Shown here piece after piece: positions 45,316 through 52,603 of a DNA stretch of 64,000 nucleotides. How positions within the stretch are numbered: the stretch's first letter is position 1; every line of letters starts with the position of its first letter. The DNA lies in assembly GCF_001277235.1 (NCBI RefSeq), contig NZ_CP012266.1, forward strand, positions 1,922,001-1,986,000, read 5' to 3'. Made by a program: the position numbers and the translations under genes. This DNA is from Cronobacter dublinensis subsp. dublinensis LMG 23823. Its GTDB lineage: Bacteria; Pseudomonadota; Gammaproteobacteria; Enterobacterales; Enterobacteriaceae. The notes beneath the pieces are model-generated. The model was not told where the DNA came from, searched no databases, and saw nothing but the letters and a program-made list of their open reading frames with translations.

Positions 45316-47685
45316 ATGAGGATCAGTTACCCCATCAGGGACACGGACGGCCAGGTGTTTCGTTCGGTGGATGACGTGATGCGGCTGGTGGACGGCGAGG
45401 CGCACGGCACCTGGCTTCTGGGCGCCAATGACCTCTGGCATGGCGGCATTCATATCAGTGATATTTCTGCGCCGTTTTCGGCACTGAACCCCGACGCCCT
45501 GAACACCGGCGATCCGGTGCCGCTGGCGTTTATGACGGACGGCACGATTGTGGCGTACCGGTTAAACCACGCATATCTGACCGCGCCGTACTGCGGGCAA
45601 CCGCTGCGGTACAGCAGCAGCTTTGTGCTGGTGAAATCGGTGTGTCAGCCCGACCCGCAGAATGAAAAAAGCTGGCTGACGTTTTACTGCCTGTATATGC
45701 ATCTGGCGCCGGTGGCGGACTATCCGTCGTCCCCCTGTTACAGGGTGCGTGAGGGGCATGACGGTATATCGCTACGTAAATATACTCCCGGCCAGTACGG
45801 TCTGCCGGAGGGGGCACAGGACGAGGCCGGGGCCTGTGCGGCGCCGCCGAAAACGAAAAAGCGTCTCAACGCCGGCGACCGCGTTGTGGTTGCCCGGACG
45901 GGGCGTTTTGTTGTCACGAAGGCGGGCAAAGCCACCCTGACCACCTTTGGCCTGGCGCGGTTACTGAACGGGGATGTGCCGGGACAGGCGCAGTACTGGG
46001 TGACGCTGGACGCGGAACTGATGGAGCCGGACGGCGAGCTCAGGGCGCTGATGCCGGAATGGATGCAGAAGGCTGTTCAGCAGGGCGCGTCTGATACCGT
46101 GGTGCTGACGAATGAAAAGGAGGAGTGGAAAGTCAGCGCTGGCGCGCCGGTGGGGTTTATGGGATGTACGGAATCGCCCTCAGAGCGCACCGCGCGGGTG
46201 GATAAAGAATGGTTTGTGCATCTGGAAGTGCTGAGCGCCGACAGCAGAATGCCCGCCTTTCTGACCAACCCGGAAAAAGTGGACGGGGAGATAACGTGGC
46301 TGCGGGTACCAAAGGGCAGGGCGCTCTCTGTTCGCGAGGAGACGGAGGCAGAGCCCGTCTTTACCGTCACCACGGCCCGGACCGGCGCGGAGTGTCTTCT
46401 TCCGCAGGAAGCCGCAGCATCAGTCGAAGACGCTGCGAAAACGCGGTGGTACGACGTGACCGGGGGCGGCTGGCTGGCACAAACCGATGTCGAAGAAATC
46501 AGGCAGTACGAGCTGGCGAAGCAGGGTTTTCAGCCGCTGGAAGAAGCGGGCGGTGGGGATATGATGAACAGCCCGTATGAAGGCTGGGTCCCGCAGGCAT
46601 TCGGGGAGATAAGCCGGTCAGCAGAGCAGGGGGCGGATTATCAGTACGGCCTGGTGCCGCCATTTTATCGCGACCTGATGACGGAAATGGACGGAAACCG
46701 TGACGGAAAAGTAACGGCGGATGAGATCCGGCAGGCGCTGACGGTGCGTGATCCGCTGGTGAGAAATGTGGTGAACCGTCTGGTGGTGAAACATCACAGC
46801 GAGTGGTGCAAAGGGCGTTCATCAGGCCGCTGGGAAGGGTTTTACAAAGAGCTGGATCCGCTTGAGATGGCGTACTGTGAGAAATGGCAGGCGGATCTGG
46901 AGTGGATGAGTCGGGTACCGCCCTTCGATAAGGATGAAGCTGTCTGGCATTTTCATCCGGTGGTGTTTTTGGAAGCTATTAGAAAAAATAAAAAAGGAAT
47001 TACACGAGATATGCTCAGGGAAATTTGGTCTGATCCTCAATGCGCATCGGACGCTGTACTCGATACTCTTGCTGCAGAATTCACAAGTAATCTAGAAAAG
47101 TGTAATATTAATACTAAGGAAAGACTTTATCATTTTTTTGCCCAAATCTATCAGGAGGTTGGGCCAGCCTTTAATTTGAGTGAGGGGTTTAATTATAGGC
47201 CGGAAGTGCTTATAGGTAAGTTTAAGTATTATCGTGATCATCCTGAAGAAGCCAGTAAGGATGGATATATTCCAGGTAGGCAGTCAGCAAATAAAGAAAA
47301 CATTGCTAATAAAGCCTATGGGGATAGAGAAGGGAATGGTGACATAAATAGTGGAGATGGATGGAGATATCGCGGAAGAGGAATGAAACAATTAACCTTT
47401 AAAAATAATTACAGGTCTTTTACGACATATCACGAAAAAGTTTGGGGAGAGTCTGTTAATTTTGAGAGTAATCCCGATTTTTTGATTGAGCCAATTTATG
47501 CAGCCAGATCGGCTTTGTACTTTTGGGATCACAATGATTTATATAGCAGAGCCGATAATGGGATTAGCAGGAGTGTGTCAGATTCTATAACAAGAATAGT
47601 TAATCTTTATGATAATCATTACGCTGACAGATATAATAATCTCATTAACTTTTTACAAAAGGGAGTTTTTAATGAAGTTTTTTAA
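45316..47685 (+). CDS. Putative T6SS peptidoglycan-hydrolase effector (M23-like N-terminus, EF-hand, GH19-like C-terminus)
   Basis: 789 residues, directly after vgrG with AAGGAGA before the ATG. The N-terminus has WHGGIHISD (H42, H46, D49) and LYMHLA (H129), which recall a degenerate M23 metallopeptidase fold; this is a weak inference. Residues 459-470 (DGNRDGKVTADE) form a textbook EF-hand loop. The C-terminus is GH19 chitinase/lysozyme-like: FFAQIYQEVG (candidate acid Glu614), SEGFNY (Glu623) and GDGWRYRGRGMKQLT (680-694). Base composition turns sharply AT-rich after codon 551 (46968), marking a swapped toxin tip. The stop overlaps the immunity gene by 14 nt. Confidence 0.85.
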   Translation: MRISYPIRDTDGQVFRSVDDVMRLVDGEAHGTWLLGANDLWHGGIHISDISAPFSALNPDALNTGDPVPLAFMTDGTIVAYRLNHAYLTAPYCGQPLRYSSSFVLVKSVCQPDPQNEKSWLTFYCLYMHLAPVADYPSSPCYRVREGHDGISLRKYTPGQYGLPEGAQDEAGACAAPPKTKKRLNAGDRVVVARTGRFVVTKAGKATLTTFGLARLLNGDVPGQAQYWVTLDAELMEPDGELRALMPEWMQKAVQQGASDTVVLTNEKEEWKVSAGAPVGFMGCTESPSERTARVDKEWFVHLEVLSADSRMPAFLTNPEKVDGEITWLRVPKGRALSVREETEAEPVFTVTTARTGAECLLPQEAAASVEDAAKTRWYDVTGGGWLAQTDVEEIRQYELAKQGFQPLEEAGGGDMMNSPYEGWVPQAFGEISRSAEQGADYQYGLVPPFYRDLMTEMDGNRDGKVTADEIRQALTVRDPLVRNVVNRLVVKHHSEWCKGRSSGRWEGFYKELDPLEMAYCEKWQADLEWMSRVPPFDKDEAVWHFHPVVFLEAIRKNKKGITRDMLREIWSDPQCASDAVLDTLAAEFTSNLEKCNINTKERLYHFFAQIYQEVGPAFNLSEGFNYRPEVLIGKFKYYRDHPEEASKDGYIPGRQSANKENIANKAYGDREGNGDINSGDGWRYRGRGMKQLTFKNNYRSFTTYHEKVWGESVNFESNPDFLIEPIYAARSALYFWDHNDLYSRADNGISRSVSDSITRIVNLYDNHYADRYNNLINFLQKGVFNEVF
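46911..46968 (+). repeat. 58-bp swap-point repeat, intact copy
   Basis: Encodes RVPPFDKDEAVWHFHPVVF at the end of the conserved part of the effector. It matches 48908-48965 at 57 of 58 bases. Directly after each copy the sequence turns AT-rich and unrelated (GH19-like here, pesticin-like at the other copy). Confidence 0.9.
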
Positions 47686-48526
47686 TGTGATCTTACTGTA
47701 TGCTTTATTTTCATATCGATTAGCGTATGCAATAGACTTTAAATTATATCCATCTAATCAAAGTGGAGGTGTGAATTATTTTTCATTACAGATAACGAAT
47801 GCGAAAAAGGTTAGGAATATTGATATTGCGCTTGAAGGTAATGCTAACAACGTTAAAGATGAGCAAAACTATACATTCTCTTGTCAGTGGGGAAAAGCAT
47901 TCGGGATTAGATTAAGGATGGATTCGTCTTCCTCTGATGGGGTGTTGTTATTTGATAACATATATTTCTTTGATAACGACTTGAACTTAATTTTCGCGAA
48001 ATCCTACAGTAGTGCTAATAAAGATTGGGCTGATCCTTTTAACCTGGCAAATGCAGTATGCAACCGTGGCAGTAATGGTTTAAAAGTTGATCCTACCACC
48101 CGGCGGGAATATATTGTTGATTACGAGGCAATTGAGCAAGGGCCTTATGTTTTGAAGAGGGTCAAAGATGTTTCCGTAAAATATATAAGAAGCGATTTGC
48201 TAACGTTTATACGTGAAGATAAGAATGGCGAGATGATTATCGATGTGATAGATAATTATCACAACATGGCCCCGGCAATTTGCACCCTTTTTTTCATGAA
48301 GTTAAATTTAAAGATGAATATCATAACTCTCGTATCATGGGGGGCGGGGAGGGATAAACGTTATAAAGTATACGGGTATACTTATGATGAAAGTGGGAAT
48401 ATCTTTGTTAACAAAGAGTTAGGCGGCGACATCAATTTGTCAGGCTATGATAATGAGCAACATACTTTCAAGTATAAAAATGCGAATTCTATCAAGCAAT
48501 ACGTAATTAAAAAATATTCGCGCTAA
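47672..48526 (+). CDS. Candidate periplasmic immunity protein for the GH19-like effector
   Basis: 284 residues from the ATG at 47672, overlapping the effector stop by 14 nt, with GGGAG upstream. A signal peptide is visible (MKFFNVILLYALFSYRLAYA), so the mature protein should be periplasmic, as needed against a cell-wall hydrolase. The mature part is rich in Asn, Asp, Lys and aromatics; I do not recognise a family. Codon use is AT-rich like the effector tip. Immunity function is inferred from overlap and secretion. Confidence 0.75.
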   Translation: MKFFNVILLYALFSYRLAYAIDFKLYPSNQSGGVNYFSLQITNAKKVRNIDIALEGNANNVKDEQNYTFSCQWGKAFGIRLRMDSSSSDGVLLFDNIYFFDNDLNLIFAKSYSSANKDWADPFNLANAVCNRGSNGLKVDPTTRREYIVDYEAIEQGPYVLKRVKDVSVKYIRSDLLTFIREDKNGEMIIDVIDNYHNMAPAICTLFFMKLNLKMNIITLVSWGAGRDKRYKVYGYTYDESGNIFVNKELGGDINLSGYDNEQHTFKYKNANSIKQYVIKKYSR

Positions 48527-48588
48527 ATATCTAACATTTTGTTGTTTTAAAAATTTTTAAATCGATGATCACTTTGTAGCGGCCGGGA

Positions 48589-49638
48589 TTGAATTTTTAT
48601 GCCGCAAGCGAAGACAACGCCACCCTCAACACCTTTGCCGCGAACCCGGGCGGAGTACTTCTCCCACAGGAAGCAACAATGTCAGCGGAAAATACGACAA
48701 AAACACGGTGGTACAACATGAACGGGGGCGGCTGGCACGAGCCGAAATGGAAGAAATCAGGCATTACGAGCTGGCGAAACAGCGGTTCCAGCCTTTAGAG
48801 GAAGCGGGCGGTGGAAATGTGATGAACAGTCCGTATGAAGCCTAGGTTGTGCAGGCATTAGGGGGGATAACCCGGTCAGCAGAGCTGGGCGCAGATTACT
48901 AGTTCGGTCGGGTACCGCCCTTCGATAAGGATGAAGCTGTCTGGCATTTTCACCCGGTGGTGTTTATGAAGGAATTAGGTAATGATGAAATGGATCTTAA
49001 ATGGCTTACAGTTCCTTTTGGCCAGTTAACATTCGATTCAGAAGGGAGCGATATAGAAGATAGTCTCTACTTTTCCAGACGTCCACATGTTCCTAATAAC
49101 AAAAGTACTGTTATTGGCAGATCAGGTGTTACATTTGGCCGAGGTTTGGATCTAGGTCAGCAAACAACTACATATTTAGAGTTCCTTTCACAAGAAATGG
49201 AAAAACATTCACAACCATTGTCGGCATCGCTTAAAATTTTGCTGCCAAGAGGCGTGGAAACAAGGTATTGAAACTCTCTCATACTTTAATAATTTAAGTC
49301 CTTTCAAATGAGCAAGCGCTTACACGAAAACAGCAGCACTTCCTTTTTAAAGCAGTGTATTAATACCAACATAAAGTAATTAAGAGGGTTTTATTAAAAG
49401 GTGTGGATATTGACAATGTGAAGGTGACGGCTGAACTTGATAATTTTGAACAAAAAATTCAAGATGTTTTGATTGATTTAACCTTCAGAGGAGATAACTG
49501 CCCTTCAACAAGAAGATTTTCATTAATGATTTAAATCAGGGAGAGCAAGCCTTTAAAAATAATATATCAGATGTGCGTTTGCGAACTATTTTCGGTGTAC
49601 CACTTGAGCGATTTAATGCAAGGAAGGATTATTTATAA
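48589..49638 (+). pseudogene. Decayed orphan effector: conserved-region remnant plus pesticin-like lysozyme tip
   Basis: The first part repeats the intact effector's LLPQEA...TRWY-GGGW...YELAKQ-FQPLEEAGGG segment. It has a frameshift near 48740, stop codons TAG at 48843 and 48900 (replacing Trp and Gln codons), and a 250-bp internal deletion joining the two VPPF motifs. After the 58-bp repeat the tip reads TFDSEGSD and SGVTFGRGLDLGQQ. This is the pattern of pesticin/T4-lysozyme-like domains with candidate Glu (49041), Thr and Asp residues. The tip is then broken by a frameshift near 49245 and several stops, yet its last codons (RFNARKDYL) still run into the next gene, TAATG. Dead toxin; the gene order shows which immunity it had. 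Confidence 0.8.
48908..48965 (+). repeat. 58-bp swap-point repeat, orphan copy
   Basis: Second copy of the repeat at 46911-46968 with one mismatch. The upstream remnant is far more diverged than this block, which suggests recent exchange or gene conversion at the toxin junction. Confidence 0.9.
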
Positions 49639-50015
49639 TGAAGGTCTTATTGGGTGTGGTTTTTAATAGTCTCTTTTTAATATGTTATGCTGCGCAAGCG
49701 GCGTCTTCTGATTACGAACAGGAATATTATAGAAAAATCAATGGCGACTATTTAATGGCTGGCAAAGAGCTTAATCATATCTATATAATTCAGCTTCAAG
49801 AATATAAGAAAGAAGGTGCGAAATTTTATGGGCAAGCACAATCTCGCGATGTTTATCTGAAAAAATCCCAGCTAGCCTGGATTAAGATGAGAGATGCGAG
49901 CTGCGACTACGAAACATATGAATCAAGGACAGGTGCAGGGTTTGCAGCTATATATGAAAAATGCCTTTTGGATAAAACAAATGAGAGAATAAAATATTTA
50001 AATTTAAACAATTAG
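49638..50015 (+). CDS. LprI-type lysozyme inhibitor, candidate immunity to the pesticin-like toxin
   Basis: 125 residues. A signal peptide (MKVLLGVVFNSLFLICYAAQ) is followed by a mature part with the DUF1311/LprI signature. LKKSQLAWIKMRDASCDYE (about residues 75-93) and the second Cys in YEKCLLDKTNERIKYL (about 105-120) would form the conserved disulphide. LprI-family proteins inhibit lysozyme in the periplasm. The ATG overlaps the toxin's last stop by one base (TAATG), so the pair was translationally coupled. The gene is intact although its toxin is dead. Confidence 0.82.
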   Translation: MKVLLGVVFNSLFLICYAAQAASSDYEQEYYRKINGDYLMAGKELNHIYIIQLQEYKKEGAKFYGQAQSRDVYLKKSQLAWIKMRDASCDYETYESRTGAGFAAIYEKCLLDKTNERIKYLNLNN

Positions 50016-50030
50016 AGTGATTTTATTTAT

Positions 50031-50528
50031 GTGGTGGCTGTGGTTTGTAATGAACTTCTAAATGTTTTCTTACGCGAGAATAAACCAAGAAAGTATTCAT
50101 GTGAGAAAATTAATGGGAGAATAAAACACGCAGATGAAATTTCAATTGCTGACAGAGTATATGCTAATAGATTAGGTAATGAAAATATTTCTTCAAGTAA
50201 TGGAAGTAAATAAAGAGGCAGGGGAGGAATCCATCTTACCGGTAAAGTTAATTATGAAGATGTTTCTGATCATTATAAAGAACACTGGAGCCCAAGTGTA
50301 GATTTTATTGAGAATCCCACTGAGTTAGAAAAGGGTGTTTATTGTGCGCGTTCGGCTGTTTATTTTTGGCTTCGAGAGGAACTTTATGGGATTGCTGACC
50401 AGAGCGATACTGAAGTGATTGTGGATAAAATTACTGCTAAGGTTAATTTGCATACTGATAGTTATGAAAAAAGAAGAGAGCATTTCAAAAATATTAGAGA
50501 AGAGAATGTTTTTAAGGATGTTTTTTAG
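50031..50528 (+). pseudogene. Orphan GH19-like toxin tip with one in-frame nonsense codon
   Basis: The frame reads 166 codons with a single TAA at 50211-50213, then continues RGRGGIHLTGKVNYED to a TAG at 50526-50528. DRVYANRLGN and the RGRGGIHLTG block match the GH19-like end of the intact effector (YGDREGNG, RGRGMKQLTF), and both end in a similar -N/K-x-VF tail. No conserved effector N-terminus is attached, so this is a 3' toxin cassette. Read-through is not supported by any visible signal. The following secreted gene is its probable immunity. Confidence 0.78.
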
Positions 50529-50551
50529 TCTCATGTATGGGTGGTATATTT

Positions 50552-51298
50552 ATGAATGCAACGCTAAACGTTATTTGTTTTTTTGTAATGCTATTATGCA
50601 TGCCGGTTCGGGCTAATCAGATGTTATATGATGTAAACAATTATCAGGGCTCCATTGGGCCATATTTAATCCATTTGTCATTGCAGCATTATAAATTTAG
50701 TAACGACATTAACATTGAAGGTAGTTACTATTACGATAATCATAACACCCCTATCCCATTATATGGAGTTCAGGCCGCTGATAAATTATGGTTATGTGAG
50801 GTTTCGGGTAAATATGATTTCGAGAAATTTATTGTACAGGGTGAGAAGTATGAAGCTAAGAATTGTCCCATGAAACTAGTTAAAAATATTGATGGATTAG
50901 GTGGTTTATGGGAAGGGGGAGGGGCCAAATTGTTAATAAATTTAAAAAAAGTTAGTGATCTGCATGATGGGGTTTTAAGGGGTGACGCGAGCGAACTTGA
51001 AATACCTTTTTGGGGGAATACAAAAAAACATATTTTCATAGGTCTTTATGAAAAAGACAAGAACGGCGTCGTAATTAATAAAATTAATGTCATTGAAAAA
51101 GATAGTGGCAAAAAGATTCAGGTTATCGACCCTGGGTTATACGGTTGTGACTTTGGCTTCTTTATGACATCAATCTTTCAAAACGTAGAAAAAGAAGGCT
51201 TGAGCATTCTCTTAAATTGTAATAGCTATGGGCCTGATGTAAATGTTGTCTATAGCTTTAATAAGCGCAAATCAATTTACATTGCTCAACTAAAATAA
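50552..51298 (+). CDS. Secreted putative immunity protein of the orphan GH19-like cassette
   Basis: 248 residues from the ATG at 50552; an ATG at 50537 would add five residues. The signal peptide is MNATLNVICFFVMLLCMPVRA. The mature protein has few motifs: an acidic, aromatic-rich sequence with Cys in WLCEV, KNCPM, YGCDF and LLNCNS. I do not recognise it and see no clear similarity to the immunity candidate at 47672. It starts 23 nt after the GH19-like cassette, which is the basis for calling it immunity. AT-rich codon use. Confidence 0.65.
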   Translation: MNATLNVICFFVMLLCMPVRANQMLYDVNNYQGSIGPYLIHLSLQHYKFSNDINIEGSYYYDNHNTPIPLYGVQAADKLWLCEVSGKYDFEKFIVQGEKYEAKNCPMKLVKNIDGLGGLWEGGGAKLLINLKKVSDLHDGVLRGDASELEIPFWGNTKKHIFIGLYEKDKNGVVINKINVIEKDSGKKIQVIDPGLYGCDFGFFMTSIFQNVEKEGLSILLNCNSYGPDVNVVYSFNKRKSIYIAQLK

Positions 51299-51323
51299 AC
51301 TCTATTAAAATTACAACCTAATT

Positions 51324-52031
51324 ATGATTAAGTGTGAATATATAGTGTCGGCAATAGTTGGCACGATGGTTAGCGTAAATGTTTTGGCTGAAACTTGCAA
51401 TGCTAATACTTGCAGTGGATATGAAATGCCAATGTCAGCGAGGAAGTTTATTTCATCAGGATACTCCGAGGTCAAAATCAAATCCTTGCTAAAGGATAAG
51501 TTTTTGTTTTTAGGTACCAATGGAGTTGTGAATAAATGCTATGTTTTATTCGGGATTGAAAATAATAAAATTAATAATTTTCCTTCAATTGGTCAAGAGG
51601 GAAATTTTTGTAATATTTCCAATACAGATGATAGAATTATAAGCACATGGCGAGATCAGGGTGTTTGGAATAGCAATGTATACAAGGTTGATGCTACAGG
51701 TAAAAGGGTTTTATTAATTAATGACAAGTGTTCGGATTGTTTAGAGGTCAAGCGAAGATATTTTAATAATGGCATGCTTGTAAGAAAATCTATTTTGTCA
51801 GGTGGTGATGATTACTTGTCCCGAAAGCAGCTTGTCGGGTATGTACTAAAAGAAAAAGTTTGCTTGTATAAAAATCCAAGTGGAAATCAGAATTCAAAAG
51901 CGTACCTTGTGAAAAATGATTCCTTTAACTTGATTGATATGTCCGATGATGGTTTTTATTATCAAATAGAATACAAGGCTCTGTCGGGGGAATGTCGTTA
52001 TATTGGATCAAAGCTGATGATTTTAAAATAA
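51324..52031 (+). CDS. Secreted orphan protein with SH3-like C-terminus (possible immunity)
   Basis: 235 residues with a signal peptide (MIKCEYIVSAIVGTMVSVNV, cleavage near LAET). The mature part has several cysteines (NANTCSG, VNKCYV, GNFCNIS, KCSDCLE). The C-terminal part (about residues 170-235: VCLYKNPSG, KAYLVKNDSFNLID, GFYYQIEY) resembles a bacterial SH3 domain, a fold that binds cell-wall peptides. No toxin precedes it here, so it is either an orphan immunity gene whose toxin tip has been lost or a cargo protein. AT-rich like the rest of the array. Confidence 0.65.
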   Translation: MIKCEYIVSAIVGTMVSVNVLAETCNANTCSGYEMPMSARKFISSGYSEVKIKSLLKDKFLFLGTNGVVNKCYVLFGIENNKINNFPSIGQEGNFCNISNTDDRIISTWRDQGVWNSNVYKVDATGKRVLLINDKCSDCLEVKRRYFNNGMLVRKSILSGGDDYLSRKQLVGYVLKEKVCLYKNPSGNQNSKAYLVKNDSFNLIDMSDDGFYYQIEYKALSGECRYIGSKLMILK

Positions 52032-52076
52032 AAAAATAACATTGGGTGTTTTTATAAAATCAGATAAATAATTTTG

Positions 52077-52173
52077 CCGTTTTATTGCGACCTGATGACG
52101 GAGATTGACGGCGACCGTGACGGAAAAGTGACGGCGGATGAGATCCGGCAGGCGCTGATGGTGCGTGATCCGC
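52077..52173 (+). repeat. 97-bp remnant of the effector EF-hand segment
   Basis: Matches 46660-46756 of the intact effector with about nine mismatches and no gap, encoding the EF-hand stretch DGDRDGKVTADEIRQAL. It lies exactly where the GC-rich backbone resumes after the AT-rich array, and is in frame with the downstream PAAR gene. It covers the start of the segment deleted from the remnant at 48589. Confidence 0.88.
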
Positions 52174-52337
52174 CAGCTACCCCAAACCAACATAAAAGAA
52201 ACTCATCAGCACCCGTAACCAAAACGCTATCAACCCCGTTAATGAATAACACAGCCTCCAGGAAACACCCCGGCTCGCTAAATACCAGAAACCCACCCTC
52301 CCAAAAAGCTAAAAACCTTAAAGAGGACATTACCGCG

Positions 52338-52601
52338 ATGTTACCCATTATTCGTAAAGGCGATAAAACCACCCACGGTGGGGCGGTTGTTACTTGCTCG
52401 TCGACAATGAAATTCGGCGGGATTGGCGTTGCCAGAAAAGGGGATAAAGTCTCCTGTCCCGTTCCCGGACACGGGATGACGGTGATTATTGAGGGCAATC
52501 CCCGTTACCTTGATAACGGCATTCCGGTCGCGTTTCAGGGGCATAAATGTGCCTGTGGTTGCAGTCTCATCAGTTCATTTGTTCCCGCGAAGGTGGCCTG
52601 A
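52338..52601 (+). CDS. PAAR-domain T6SS spike-tip protein
   Basis: 87 residues from the ATG at 52338, starting MLPIIRKGDKTTHGGAVV. It contains the PAAR-like pattern of GD-T-HGG, GIGVARKGDKVSCP, GHGMTVIIEGN and the HKCACGC metal site near the C-terminus. PAAR proteins sharpen the VgrG tip and bind zinc. The frame is open upstream to 52074 through a Pro/Ser/Asn-rich linker and the EF-hand remnant, so a 175-residue form starting at a TTG is possible. It is followed after two bases by the unknown membrane protein. Confidence 0.9.
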   Translation: MLPIIRKGDKTTHGGAVVTCSSTMKFGGIGVARKGDKVSCPVPGHGMTVIIEGNPRYLDNGIPVAFQGHKCACGCSLISSFVPAKVA

Positions 52602-52603
52602 TC

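Noticed and set aside
47672..51298. Homology between the immunity candidates at 47672 and 50552, since both follow GH19-like tips
   Set aside because: Compared by eye; apart from the signal peptide and general composition no convincing match was seen.
46968..52076. The AT-rich array as a mobile-element insertion
   Set aside because: No transposase, terminal inverted repeats or target-site duplication; the edges are fragments of the resident effector, which fits homologous exchange better.
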